From the NCBI RefSeq assembly GCF_000346485.2, contig NZ_KQ976354.1:730882-794881 (forward strand): DNA of 64,000 nt. The letters are read 5' to 3'. The DNA comes from Scytonema hofmannii PCC 7110 (GTDB lineage: Bacteria; Cyanobacteriota; Cyanobacteriia; Cyanobacteriales; Nostocaceae). A program made the position numbers and the translations under genes. The first letter of the stretch is position 1, and the number at the start of each line of letters is the position of its first letter. The notes under the pieces are model-generated. The model was not told the origin of the DNA and did no database searches. It saw only the letters and a program-made list of their open reading frames with translations. Shown one piece after another: positions 11,001 to 19,857 of this stretch.

Positions 11001-11449
11001 AATTTACCGTTCACAGAGAAGCCGCGTTTAAGAACTTTGTGTGCTTCTACCAGATGGCTGATGCAAAAGGTGGTATTGATATCAATGGTGATGGTAAGGC
11101 AGACTTGATGCCTGGTGATGAAGGTTATATCAAAGCCGCAATGAATGCCCGTGTTTCTGGAATTAACCTATCAGTAGAAAATCAAGGTTCTGGGACTTTC
11201 TCAGGCGTTTTCCAAAAAGGTTCTATCTTTGCACCAATGATTATCGCCAATGGTACAGCAGAAATGCTTTTAGATAGTGAGACCAATAACGATCCTGCAG
11301 TGTACTTGCCCTTCTTAGGGGCTAATCCAAGCAAGGCTGACCATATTCGTTTGTTGGGAAGTAACTGCTTTGGTTTTGAAGATTTACCAGGTGGTGGTGA
11401 TAATGACTTTAATGATATCGTTGTTAAGGTGAATTTAAAGACCGCCTAA
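8012..11449 (+). CDS. Large DUF4347 / LVIVD-repeat / DUF4114 surface or secreted protein
   Basis: A 1145-residue predicted type I secretion substrate. Residues about 3-165 match DUF4347 (LLFIDSAVDNYE, then HIVSHGSPGTLYLG). About 170-465 hold repeated LVIVD-type propeller blades (xYAYIAGGxxGLQIIDVSDP pattern). About 490-548 form an Asp/Gly-rich tract likely to bind calcium, followed by Ig/cadherin-like segments, and the C-terminus ends in a DUF4114-type motif (FEDLPGGGDNDFNDIVV). There is no Sec or Tat signal and no classical RTX nonapeptide array. The exporter and adaptor genes downstream on the same strand support type I export, with the signal probably at the C-terminus. Role is probably adhesion or extracellular matrix; ligand unknown. 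Confidence 0.82.
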   Translation: MKNLLFIDSAVDNYEILLKGLVPDITAIILDPNRDGVEQISQVLSQNTLIESVHIVSHGSPGTLYLGNSELNLHTLKNYSKQLQNWFSPSSHCPSLLLYGCNVAAGDVGEEFITKLHQLTRASIAATARPTGNAALGGNWNLKVNVGSLVNSPLAFTAEAMAAYPAVLAFFSLGSYSSTTTSMTAKVTVEGSYAYTVDSELGLQILDVADPKKPTFKGKYKFSDDSEVKGVAIKEKYAFVASYTSGLQVVDLTDPTNPVTKLNDSTSCNTAEDIAIKDNYVYVAGGISGLQIFDISDPTKLTVKGKYKHATGSIRNVTVKGNYAYVLSESSLISTLQIVDITNPDSPVLKGSYNTSSTAFEVKVEGNYAYIAGGYSGMQIIDVSDATKPTLKGSFDTSYNVFGVSIVGNLAYIADGNMGVQVLDVTDPVTPKSVGTYQTTGMAKGVFVVNNQAYIAGGSTGLEIVLNNTPPTATDTTISVDEDTVYAFAMDDFGFTDSDSDDDDDDDDGGESDDDDNDDDGGESDDDDNDDDGGEGDNNDDGDGGSSLKEVQITELPLVGQFFKDADDDGIQDDGEAIKIDQKIALADISKLKFKSIAEASGTNYASFKFKVSDGLEYSAVAYKATVDIKPVNDAPVLSDTDVTLSAVIKGVGAPTGAVGTLISSLVKLGGNVKDVDTDALTGIAITKVDTTKGSWFYSIDNGTKWTSLSSVSDSNALLLAANTNTRLYFQANAETTGKISDLVTFRAWDQTSGTNGGNIDITSSTNATAFSSMTDTAGITVKDAMDGTDSGSTGGSINVKLSLKIASNNLFLLGDASEGGKLKLHIKLDGHKSKLVNELGVCVVDDDKGTIDGIAPDAEGYAQAALSRAQVIFSSIANAPKGFSSDITRLLEFKAGAKLKFFMIKDGTLDGVMSGKISFKNVLFADAKTQKTTDLGNGEFALDWDELLEGGGADFQKLKVKIKASNEEMPMGTGLQGTSGGEVIDLREAKTEVKAEFTVHREAAFKNFVCFYQMADAKGGIDINGDGKADLMPGDEGYIKAAMNARVSGINLSVENQGSGTFSGVFQKGSIFAPMIIANGTAEMLLDSETNNDPAVYLPFLGANPSKADHIRLLGSNCFGFEDLPGGGDNDFNDIVVKVNLKTA
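9536..9607 (+). repeat. Two exact 36-base tandem repeats encoding an Asp-rich tract
   Basis: A 36-base unit (GGTGGTGAGAGTGATGATGA...) occurs twice in exact tandem and begins a third, diverged copy. In frame it encodes GGESDDDDNDDD. Exact nucleotide identity suggests recent slippage and possible length variation between strains. Confidence 0.85.
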
Positions 11450-12431
11450 TTTCTTGAGAACTCCATAAAAGCAACATACTGCGTCTCTACATTGATTGCA
11501 AGTAGAGCCAGTGAATTAAATGTGAGATTGCTTGTCCTCAGAAACCCTGTTTCTCAAAGAAACCGGGTTTCTATGTCTCATGTTTCATTGATTTAGAATT
11601 TCTCTAGCCAAGAAATTCCTCTCTAACTTCCAATTAAAATAAGGGAGGGATTAGAGAGGCTTGTGTGTACTTTAAAAGCACAAACTGATATACATTAGGC
11701 AACATCAAGTCTAACTGTACTCTAATTGTCAACCAATCAGTAGCTCTACTGATTTTTTAAAAATCATTAACAAGATACGATGTTTAATTTATTAAAAAAA
11801 TATGAACAAAACTTATCGAAGAAGGGAAGGGGAATAGGGAACGGCGAACAGGGATATAGACTTTATGGTTCTTCTCAAGAAAGACCTATTCGTTCTATCA
11901 ACCGACAAGAGTAAAAATACGGAAATATATAACTTTTATTAATGTATAATTAATAATTTTCTCGGCAAATTATTAAGAAAAGTTAAAAGATTTACTATTT
12001 TTGGGTTTCTTGAATAGGATAAAGTGTCATTATACCACTTTTCCTACCAACACTCATATGATAATTTCTCAAAAAAAAGCCTGCTTTTCCTACTAAATTC
12101 TTTGTGCAAACTTTACAAATTTTGAAGGCTTCGGGGTTGAGAACGCTATTACTAATACAGACTTATAAGAAGTTTCTTTTGTTAAAAAAGTATTAAGTAT
12201 CTCAGTGTTGTGTTTGGGATACCGTAATTGACTACAATGTTTATGGAACAAGAATTCAGTATAATAAGTTAATTTATACAAAACTTGTTGGATTAGCTAT
12301 TTTCACAGTCTTTTGGTTTTATTCAATTGAAAGGCTTTTGTCAATAGGAGATAGCGATATAACGAAAAAAAAGTCACAGTCTACAACAAGAAAATCAAAT
12401 ACGTAACCTTAACTGACACTTTATATTCAGT
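11450..12431. other. 980-base AT-rich intergenic region
   Basis: No supported gene on either strand. A long interrupted hairpin lies at 11540-11572 (AGAAACCC...GGGTTTCT arms, inner GTTTCT/AGAAAC). It is a recurrent AGAAACCGGGTTTCT-type sequence also found near 33.84 kb and may end the surface-protein transcript. The rest is AT-rich and must carry the promoter of the exporter gene if that is separately transcribed. Confidence 0.6.
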
Positions 12432-15400
12432 ATGACTTATATAAAGAACACTGCATTTCTAGAATTTCTTACAAAGATAGAAGGGTTTGACCAATTACCG
12501 CAAGAGGTTATAACCGCGATCGCACAAAAAGTCCAAGCCTTACGCTATCGTATAGGTCAAAAAATAGTCGGGAAAGAAAAAATACCCGATCGCGTCGCCA
12601 TTCTTTACGAAGGGAAAGCACGGTTGTTGGCATACGACCCTCGCACGCAAATGCCAAACACCTTGAAATTGCTAGAACCGGGAACAATTCTAGGGGAAAT
12701 CAGTTTATTTCGCGATATCGCCTGCGAGACAGCGATCGCATCCCATGAAGTAATTTGCTTAACAATTGAAGGAGCAGAGTATCTAAAGTTACTGGCAAAT
12801 TACCCAGCTTTTGCCCAAAGTCGCCAACAAAAAGCTCATCTCATTGAGATATTTGATGTGATAGGTGCTCAACCAGAAGTCCAAGCCCATGGTGGATTAA
12901 GTCTGAAAGAACTAGCACTCAACGCTTACAGTCGTGCAAAAGTGCATTATCTCCCACCCGGAAAAAATCCATTCGATCGGTTAGAAAGCGAAAAAATTTG
13001 GTTTGTCAGTGGCAATGGGCTTCTCAAAGACTTTACACCAACAAACCGATTGGAACCTAGCGATGGGTTAAATAAACTAGAAGTTCAAGGAAACAACCCC
13101 GTGCGGTTGATTGGTTTGCAAGCAGAAGATTTGTTCTTCTTAGATGAAGAACCAACAATACAAGCTCAACCAATCCCCAGCCAATCTGTAGATACCGAGC
13201 TAGATATTCCCTACGCAGCCAACGAAGATTTACCCCCACCACAACCACCAACCTCACAGGAATCGTCAAAAGGTAATAAAAGATACCCGTTTTATGGTGG
13301 GAAAGGACAATTAAATTCTGCTATTGCCTGTTTCCAAATGGTCTCGAAACATTTGGAAATGCCATTTCGCAAAGAAGTGGTTCGCCGCGTTCTCTCGGAT
13401 CAAATGAAACGTGGGGGGACAATTTCATTTCAGCTGTGTGCGTACCTTTCAGAACTGATTGGACTGAGGGCGCAACTGGTGGATGTCCCCACAACTTCTG
13501 CGACACGCATTCCCACACCAGCAATGATTCGTTATGAAGACAGCTACGCCATTTTGTATGAAATTGGCGATCGCATAGCTGTTCTGGGAGTCCCCACCAA
13601 AGGAATTGTACGCCTCAAACCAGCCGAACTCATAGATCGATTAGAAACAGAGGAAAGCAGTTCCCCGCCACAAGTGAGAGTCTTGTTACTCTCGCGCACC
13701 ACAGCAACACCCCAACAACGGTTTGGCATCAGTTGGTTTACCCCTTACCTATCGCGCTACCGCCGAGTCCTCATAGAAGTTTTCCTAGCGTCCTTTTTCG
13801 TACAATTGGCAGCGCTAGCAAACCCATTGGTCATTCAGTTAATTATCGATAAAGTCATCTCTCAGAATAGCATCAGTACCTTGCACGTTCTAGGTGCTTT
13901 GCTACTGGTCGTCGGTTTGTTTGAAGCCATACTTGGGACACTGCGGACTTACCTGTTTGTCGATACAACCAACCGCATTGACATGGGTTTAGGCTCAGAA
14001 ATCATCGACCATATGCTGCGTTTGCCCTTGCGGTATTTTGAGCGCCGACCTGTTGGGGAACTTTCCACCCGCATCAACGAGTTAGAGAATATTCGACAAT
14101 TCCTAACAGGAACAGCATTAACAGTGGGGTTAGATGCACTGTTCTCAGTGGTTTATATCGTCGTGATGCTGTTTTATAGCTGGCAATTGACAATAGTTGG
14201 CTTGGGAACAATTCCCGTGTTTATAATTATTACATTAATAGCATCACCTACAGTCAGCAAACAACTCCGTACCAAAGCCGAACGAAATTCCGATACGCAA
14301 TCTTACCTAGTGGAGGTGATGTCAGGAATTCAAACGGTGAAAGCGCAAAATATCGAGTTACGCGCTCGTTTTTCCTGGCAAGATCGGTATGCGCGATACG
14401 TAGCCGCCGGATTTAAAACCGTCGTGACCTCCACCTTAGCAAGTTCTACAAGTAACTTCCTCAACAAACTCAGCAGCTTGCTGGTGTTGTGGGTGGGATC
14501 TTATTTAGTTCTGGAAGGAGAATTAACGTTAGGAGAATTAATTGCCTTCCGAATCATTTCAGGTTACGTAACCAGCCCCATATTGCGTTTGGCACAACTG
14601 TGGCAAAACTTCCAAGAAACAGCTTTGTCACTCGAACGCTTAAGCGATATTGTCGATACACCACAAGAAGCAGAACAAGATCGGGACAACATTCCCCTAC
14701 CCCAGATAGTAGGGTCTGTAAAATACGACAATGTGTCATTCCGGTTTGCCAGTAGCGGTCCCCTGCAACTAAGCAACGTCAATATCGATATTCCCGCCGG
14801 GAAATTTGTTGGGATTGTGGGACAAAGCGGTTCGGGAAAAAGTACGATGATGAAGTTACTTCTGCGACTCTACGAACCCGAAGCAGGCAGAATCCTAATT
14901 GATGGTTACGATATTTCCAAGGTGGAGCTGTACTCCCTGCGGAGACAAGTCGGTGTTGTGCCGCAAGAAACACTGTTATTTGATGGTACGGTGCAAGAAA
15001 ATATTGCCCTAACCAATCCTGACGCCACAACCGAAGAAGTTATTGAAGCAGCAAGAGTCGCCGCCGCCCACGACTTTATTATGAACTTACCCAACGGCTA
15101 TAACACGCGAGTGGGTGAGAGAGGTGCAGGGCTATCCGGCGGACAGAGACAAAGGATTGCCATTGCACGTTCTGTTTTACAAAGACCAAAATTACTCGTT
15201 CTTGACGAAGCCACAAGTGCGCTAGATTACCCCACAGAACGCCAAGTCTGTCTCAATCTGGCAGAAGAATTTTTAGGAAGTACAGTGTTCTTTATTACAC
15301 ACCGATTGAACACGGTCAGGAATGCAGACATTATTATTGTGATGGATAGCGCTAAAGTCATCGAAATGGGTACTCATGACGAGTTAATGGCTGCACGAGG

Positions 15401-15443
15401 TCATTATTTCTACCTTTATAATCAGCAAGACGTGAAACTTTAA
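12432..15443 (+). CDS. Type I secretion ABC exporter with cNMP-binding and degenerate C39 domains
   Basis: A 1003-residue HlyB/LapB-like peptidase-type exporter, cyanobacterial version. Residues about 10-130 form a cyclic-nucleotide-binding-like domain (LEPGTILGEISLF...ACETAIA). About 285-400 is a C39-like domain in which the catalytic Asp-Cys-Gly is replaced by Asn-Ser-Ala (LNSAIACFQM near 293) and the His region reads SYAILY, so it is probably a non-cleaving docking domain. About 430-720 is the six-helix ABC membrane domain. The ATPase has Walker A GQSGSGKST near 797, signature LSGGQRQR near 902 and Walker B LLVLDEA. It lies between the surface-protein gene and hlyD on the same strand, so it very likely exports the upstream product. 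Confidence 0.9.
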   Translation: MTYIKNTAFLEFLTKIEGFDQLPQEVITAIAQKVQALRYRIGQKIVGKEKIPDRVAILYEGKARLLAYDPRTQMPNTLKLLEPGTILGEISLFRDIACETAIASHEVICLTIEGAEYLKLLANYPAFAQSRQQKAHLIEIFDVIGAQPEVQAHGGLSLKELALNAYSRAKVHYLPPGKNPFDRLESEKIWFVSGNGLLKDFTPTNRLEPSDGLNKLEVQGNNPVRLIGLQAEDLFFLDEEPTIQAQPIPSQSVDTELDIPYAANEDLPPPQPPTSQESSKGNKRYPFYGGKGQLNSAIACFQMVSKHLEMPFRKEVVRRVLSDQMKRGGTISFQLCAYLSELIGLRAQLVDVPTTSATRIPTPAMIRYEDSYAILYEIGDRIAVLGVPTKGIVRLKPAELIDRLETEESSSPPQVRVLLLSRTTATPQQRFGISWFTPYLSRYRRVLIEVFLASFFVQLAALANPLVIQLIIDKVISQNSISTLHVLGALLLVVGLFEAILGTLRTYLFVDTTNRIDMGLGSEIIDHMLRLPLRYFERRPVGELSTRINELENIRQFLTGTALTVGLDALFSVVYIVVMLFYSWQLTIVGLGTIPVFIIITLIASPTVSKQLRTKAERNSDTQSYLVEVMSGIQTVKAQNIELRARFSWQDRYARYVAAGFKTVVTSTLASSTSNFLNKLSSLLVLWVGSYLVLEGELTLGELIAFRIISGYVTSPILRLAQLWQNFQETALSLERLSDIVDTPQEAEQDRDNIPLPQIVGSVKYDNVSFRFASSGPLQLSNVNIDIPAGKFVGIVGQSGSGKSTMMKLLLRLYEPEAGRILIDGYDISKVELYSLRRQVGVVPQETLLFDGTVQENIALTNPDATTEEVIEAARVAAAHDFIMNLPNGYNTRVGERGAGLSGGQRQRIAIARSVLQRPKLLVLDEATSALDYPTERQVCLNLAEEFLGSTVFFITHRLNTVRNADIIIVMDSAKVIEMGTHDELMAARGHYFYLYNQQDVKL

Positions 15444-15556
15444 TTGGTTAGTTGTTAGTTGTTAGTTGTTAGTTGTTCTACCAACCATCAACCACTAACC
15501 ACTAACCATCAACCACTAACCATCAACCACTAACCACTAACCACTAACCACTAACA
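15444..15556. repeat. TTAGTTG / CCACTAA heptamer arrays between exporter and HlyD genes
   Basis: Almost the whole gap is short tandem repeats: four TTAGTTG-type units, then a run of ACCACTA / ACCATCA units. The two halves are complementary (TTAGTGG-like versus CCACTAA), so the transcript could form a long imperfect hairpin between the two secretion genes. Confidence 0.8.
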
Positions 15557-15562
15557 AATACT

Positions 15563-17152
15563 ATGAAACTTAATGAAAATCATCTCAACGGCAATAGCCG
15601 TGACGGTCACTTAAAGGATGGAACTAACCCTCGAAATCGGGTGACAACAGCTGACCGCAAAACACCAAAAGCATCTGAAACGGATGCTAAAAGATACATT
15701 ACTGAAGAATTTGACCAATCCGTCGTTTTGCGCCAATCGCCATTTTGGTCGCGTACCATTATGGCGACATTGATGGCATTAGCAGCTTTTGGAATTGGTT
15801 GGGCTTGCGTTGCTAAAATTGAGCAAGTCGTACCTGCAACAGGTCAATTAAAGCCAGAAGGGACTGTCAAAGAAATGCAAGCCCCTGTCAGTGGTGTAGT
15901 AAAGGCAGTTTATGTGAAAAACGGACAAAAAGTCAATCCAGGGGATTTACTACTGCTGTTTGATTCTGTAACCTCTAATGCTGAGTTGAATTCATTAAGG
16001 AAAATTAAAGCTTCGTTAACTCAAGAAAACCAGATTTACCGTCGCTTGATAGAAATGGGTTCTGGAGTGGCTGCGGAAATAGAATTTTTGCGAGGAAATG
16101 TGCCCAAAGAAGCGGCGTTTCTACTGAAAAATCGGGCAAATTTAATGGCAGAAAATGAACTGCTACGACAAGAGTTGAAAAATACGGGTGGCGTTGCGGG
16201 GATGACAACGGAAGACCAACAACGTTTAGATGTTGCTAAAAGGGAATTAGAATCTCGTGCGGCTGCAGCGATATTGAAAGTTGAGCAAAGCCGGAGAAAA
16301 TTGGCTCAAAATCAAGTTCAATTGGCAGATACTAAAGGGAATTTGGCTATTGAACAGCAGATTTACACGAGAATGAAGATTTTGGCAGAAGAGGGCGCGA
16401 TCGCACAGCTACAATATCTTCAACAAGAAAGAAAAGTCCAAAATACCAAAGCACAAATAGCAGAACTTTTCCAGGAACAGCAACGCCTGCAATATGAAAT
16501 TGCTCAAGGACAACAGGAAACCCAAAATACAGTTGCTGTTTCTAATAAAACAGTTCTAGAAAAGATAGCAGAAAACAAAAAGCGGATTGCAGAAATTGAT
16601 AGCCAATTATCAAGAGTTTTGCTAGAAAATGAGAAGCAATTGGCAGAGATTAATAGCAAAATTCTGCAAGCTCAAACCAATATAAAATATCAGGCATTGC
16701 ATGCACCAGTATCGGGAGTGGTTTTTGACTTACAAGCAAAAAATCCTGGATTTGTAGCGAATACAACCCAGAAATTACTCACAATTGTACCAAACGATAG
16801 CTTTGTTGCAGAGGCTTTTATTACCAACAAAGATATTGGTTTTGTGAAAGAAGGGATGAAAGTTGATGTTAGACTTGACTCCTTCCCATACAGCGAGTTT
16901 GGCGATATTAAGGGAGAATTAGTTTGGGTTGGTTCAGATGCATTACCGCCCGATCAAACACATCAATACTATCGTTTTCCCATCAAAGTGCGTTTGGCAA
17001 GACAAAATTTAGATGTCAAAGGTAGAACCATTGCTTTGCAATCAGGTATGTCTGTGACTGCCAATATCAAAGTACGTGAAGAACGGACTGTTATGAGTTT
17101 GTTGACTGATATGTTCAGTAATGAGGTGGAAAGTTTGAAACAGGTTCGTTAA
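15563..17152 (+). CDS. HlyD-family periplasmic adaptor of type I secretion system
   Basis: A 529-residue membrane fusion protein. A Ser/Thr/Asp-rich cytoplasmic N-terminus is followed by one membrane helix (about 68-90, TIMATLMALAAFGIGWACVA) and a lipoyl-like half (QAPVSGVVKAVYVKNGQKVN). A long coiled coil (about 145-370, Gln/Glu/Ala-rich) leads to the second lipoyl half (ALHAPVSGVVFDLQAKNPG) and a beta-barrel segment. It would bridge the inner-membrane ABC exporter encoded upstream to an outer-membrane TolC-like channel, which is not encoded in the window. The ATG lies 6 bases after a repeat array and no strong ribosome site is visible. Confidence 0.9.
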   Translation: MKLNENHLNGNSRDGHLKDGTNPRNRVTTADRKTPKASETDAKRYITEEFDQSVVLRQSPFWSRTIMATLMALAAFGIGWACVAKIEQVVPATGQLKPEGTVKEMQAPVSGVVKAVYVKNGQKVNPGDLLLLFDSVTSNAELNSLRKIKASLTQENQIYRRLIEMGSGVAAEIEFLRGNVPKEAAFLLKNRANLMAENELLRQELKNTGGVAGMTTEDQQRLDVAKRELESRAAAAILKVEQSRRKLAQNQVQLADTKGNLAIEQQIYTRMKILAEEGAIAQLQYLQQERKVQNTKAQIAELFQEQQRLQYEIAQGQQETQNTVAVSNKTVLEKIAENKKRIAEIDSQLSRVLLENEKQLAEINSKILQAQTNIKYQALHAPVSGVVFDLQAKNPGFVANTTQKLLTIVPNDSFVAEAFITNKDIGFVKEGMKVDVRLDSFPYSEFGDIKGELVWVGSDALPPDQTHQYYRFPIKVRLARQNLDVKGRTIALQSGMSVTANIKVREERTVMSLLTDMFSNEVESLKQVR

Positions 17153-17173
17153 GAGGATTTTCAAGCAACACCA

Positions 17174-17206
17174 AGATCCCCGACTTCTTGAAGAAGTCGG
17201 GGATCT
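17174..17206 (+). terminator. AGATCCCCGACTTC hairpin after hlyD (recurrent repeat)
   Basis: A perfect 14-base stem AGATCCCCGACTTC / GAAGTCGGGGATCT with a short loop, about 20 bases after the HlyD stop. It may terminate the secretion unit. Near-identical hairpins occur at 37051-37084 and 42403-42435, so it is also a dispersed repeat family. Confidence 0.6.
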
Positions 17207-17241
17207 GACCCAACTTAATCTCTCAATATTAATCCGTTATC

Positions 17242-17427
17242 ATGCGTCAATTGACTATTTATGAACGACTCAATGCACTACTGCCAAAACTACAAGATCC
17301 ACGCTTACTGAGTCATCGTGGCATTGGCAATGAGATTGGTTTTTATATTTTTGATTACGCTCCCTGTTACATGAACGATTGCCCCTTGAGGTTAATTGAT
17401 AGTTTCCACCTTGTAACTATTTTTTGA
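17242..17427 (+). pseudogene. N-terminal fragment of a DUF1788 (BrxB-like) gene
   Basis: An open frame of 61 codons. Its first about 40 residues (TIYERLNALLPKLQDP then GIGNEIGFYIFDYAP) resemble the start of DUF1788 proteins, the family that includes BrxB of BREX phage-defence loci. The similarity stops abruptly after FDYAP, where full-length members run on for roughly 150 more residues. No other BREX gene is nearby. Most likely the stub of a deleted defence locus; identification is from motif memory, not a search. Confidence 0.45.
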
Positions 17428-17460
17428 TACAGTGGTGCTTTGTCCAGCGCCCGAATCTCT

Positions 17461-18480
17461 ATGTCTGAGGTATTGCTTCCCCAACCGCTCCATCCAGACT
17501 TACCCCTTACCGCTCTTGCCCCCATGCAGGATGTAACAAACCTCTGGTTTATGAAGGTCATTGCCCACTACGGCAGTCCTGACTACTTCTTCACCGAATA
17601 TTTCCGCGTGAATGAGACCTCGCGGCTCAATCCTAATATTCTCTCGGCAATTACTGAAAATGATACTCTTCGCCCCGTTTTTGCTCAAATCCTTGGCGAA
17701 AGCATACCAGACTTAGTCAGAACAGCGCGGGAACTCTGCAACTATAATATTGCTGGCATTGACTTGAACATGGGCTGTCCTGCACCGAGAATTTATCGCA
17801 AAAATGTTGGAGGTGGATTGCTGCTGTTGCCCGAAAAAGTGGATCGGATTTTGGGAGAACTGCGGCAAGTAGTGAACGATCGACCTTTGACCGTCAAGAT
17901 GCGCGTAGGTTTTGAAAATACAGATACCTTTGACAAAATTCTGTATCTGATCGATCGCCACGGTATCGATTTGCTGAGTTTGCACGGTCGCACGGTAAAA
18001 GATCTGTACCACGGGGCAGTGAGATACGATCTGATTGCTGAAGCGGTCAGACGAGTTCGTTGTCCAGTGCTTGCCAATGGCAATATTGACTCTGCGACAA
18101 CTGCGCTTGAAGTGCTTTCTCAAACGGGCGCGGCGGGTGTAATGGTAGGACGTTGGGCAATTGGGAATCCGTGGATTTTTCATCAAATTCGGCAGGCTTT
18201 GCAGTCCAAACCGATCGTTCCAGTTCCTTTAGTAGAGGTACGTAACTATATCGATCGCTTGTGGAAAACCCCCACAGTGGCAACTATACCTATGCAATCG
18301 CGCTTGGGCTACCTTAAAATGTACCTCAACTACATTGCGCTAAGTGTTGACGCGAATGGTCATTTTCTGCGACAGATGCGACAGTCCTCTACCGAAGCAG
18401 AACTGTTTAACCTGTGCGATCGCGTTCTTCTTGCCGATAAACACGAGAACTTTAGCTCAGCACCTTACTCAGTACTATAA
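17461..18480 (+). CDS. tRNA-dihydrouridine synthase (Dus family)
   Basis: An FMN-dependent enzyme that reduces uridines in tRNA to dihydrouridine. Seen: the N-terminal LTALAPMQDVTNLWFM flavin-barrel start, the catalytic-loop motif DLNMGCPAPRIYRKNVGGG with the active-site Cys, VKMRVGFEN, the phosphate-binding VLANGNIDS and GVMVGRWAIGNPW near the C-terminus. Length (339 residues) is normal, with a DusC/DusA-like flavour. The ATG is preferred over an in-frame TTG seven codons upstream because homologues start just before LTALAPM. No strong ribosome site is visible. It stands alone downstream of a gene remnant. Confidence 0.88.
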   Translation: MSEVLLPQPLHPDLPLTALAPMQDVTNLWFMKVIAHYGSPDYFFTEYFRVNETSRLNPNILSAITENDTLRPVFAQILGESIPDLVRTARELCNYNIAGIDLNMGCPAPRIYRKNVGGGLLLLPEKVDRILGELRQVVNDRPLTVKMRVGFENTDTFDKILYLIDRHGIDLLSLHGRTVKDLYHGAVRYDLIAEAVRRVRCPVLANGNIDSATTALEVLSQTGAAGVMVGRWAIGNPWIFHQIRQALQSKPIVPVPLVEVRNYIDRLWKTPTVATIPMQSRLGYLKMYLNYIALSVDANGHFLRQMRQSSTEAELFNLCDRVLLADKHENFSSAPYSVL

Positions 18481-18873
18481 CTATTGAAACAGATTAAATA
18501 TGAACTTAGGACTGGACTTATTTGAATGAATTCCGCCCTTAAGTAGGTAACTCCAGTATGGTTAAAGCCAAAACTTTGACTTCCGAGCCAGCTACGTAGT
18601 GAGAGCAGATCCCTCAGTTTCAGGTGACTCAATACTGCCTTGTTGATTCGTAGACATAGCAGTAAAGTTATACTATGCCAAAAATCTCAGATTGTGAGGG
18701 ACAATTGGGTTGTGGTGTTGGGGCAAGATATATCGGAGAGGAACTGGTTAAAAGTTTGTGGTTAATTAACTTTTTTGGTTGATTACTTTGTCCTGGTGTC
18801 ACAGACAAAGATTGCGAGATTGATGGTATTTTATTTTTGCACACACTCGGTTATCCCAATCGCGATACAAGCT
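18481..18873. other. 390-base gap without a supported gene
   Basis: No frame resembles a known family. The frame of the phosphatase gene is open upstream to 18775, but that extension does not look like protein sequence of the family. No repeat or hairpin stands out. Confidence 0.5.
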
Positions 18874-19512
18874 ATGACACTCAATTTATATTTACTGCGA
18901 CATGGAGAAACTACTTTTAGTCAAAGTGGTAATTTCTGCGGTGAAACTGATGCGGAGTTGACTTCTTATGGGATGCAGATGGCAGAGAACTTTGCCGAGG
19001 TTTATCAAAAATTGAAGTGGGAAGCGGTTTATGTTAGCCCAATGAAGCGCACAATTGCAACTGCCAAGCCATTTTGTGATGCTATCGGTATGGATATGCA
19101 GTTACGTGACGGACTGAGAGAGGGTAGTTACGGCGAATGGGAAACTTTGAGTAAATCCTTTGTCCAAGAAAATTACCCAGAAAACTATGTAAAATGGTTG
19201 ACAGAACCCGCTTGGAATGCGCCCAAAGGTGGAGAAACTGCGGTAGATATTGCTAACCGTTCTCTGCCTGTAATTGCTGAAATTCAAGAAAAGCATCCCC
19301 AAGGTAATGTTTTAGTAGTTTCCCATAAAGCCACGATTCGGATTATGCTTTGCAGTTTACTGGGAATTGATTTGGGGCGCTATCGCTATCGGGTGAATAT
19401 TTTGGTCGCGTCAGTCAGTATGGTTAAATTTGACGTTCATGGCCCTTTGTTAGAAATATTAGGCGATCGCCATCATCTAAGCGATCATCTTCGCTCTCGT
19501 CCGGGAACATAA
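18874..19512 (+). CDS. Histidine phosphatase (phosphoglycerate-mutase superfamily)
   Basis: A 212-residue branch-1 histidine phosphatase. The catalytic signature LLRHGETTF lies at the N-terminus (nucleophilic His). The RT-type motif VSPMKRTIATA, the acid/base segment LREGSYGEWE, and the second active-site His in VVSHKATIRIML are all present. Substrate is not evident; relatives include CobC-like and broad-specificity phosphatases. The internal ATG was chosen because it places LRHGE at the usual distance of about 7 residues from the start, although the frame is open 33 codons further upstream. Confidence 0.85.
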   Translation: MTLNLYLLRHGETTFSQSGNFCGETDAELTSYGMQMAENFAEVYQKLKWEAVYVSPMKRTIATAKPFCDAIGMDMQLRDGLREGSYGEWETLSKSFVQENYPENYVKWLTEPAWNAPKGGETAVDIANRSLPVIAEIQEKHPQGNVLVVSHKATIRIMLCSLLGIDLGRYRYRVNILVASVSMVKFDVHGPLLEILGDRHHLSDHLRSRPGT

Positions 19513-19857
19513 TAGGCATTGAGCCGAGATAAGTGCAGTCAGAGGAAATAGAGCCAACCCCTTTGAAGCATGGATGTTGGCAAATGGCTATTCTCAGGAA
19601 ATCATCGACCAAATCTATCAAATCATCGACAGTTGGCTTGTACTGACCTTTCACTCTGTCCAAGCCTCGGAGCATTTTGTAAATGTGGTTGATAGAGCAA
19701 CGGCGATCGCTCGGTACTCTACTTTGATTTTGGTAATAAGAAATTTTATACTTTTTATTCTCAAGGGACTCTATTTTAGAAATAAACCTTTTAATATGGT
19801 CGTATTCACCCCTAGCTATTTAGCCTAGAGTCAGTAGTAAGATTTTCTGCTCTTGAG
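19513..19857. other. 345-base gap, possible degraded coding sequence
   Basis: A plus-strand frame around 19550-19650 reads NPFEAWMLANGYSQEIIDQI, which looks protein-like (no family recognised), then runs into low-quality sequence. It may be a decayed fragment. The motif gagccgagataagtg here has a near copy at 23693. No promoter or terminator is obvious. Confidence 0.3.

Noticed and set aside
17713..18186. 157-codon minus-strand open frame
   Set aside because: Antisense shadow of the well-supported tRNA-dihydrouridine synthase gene.
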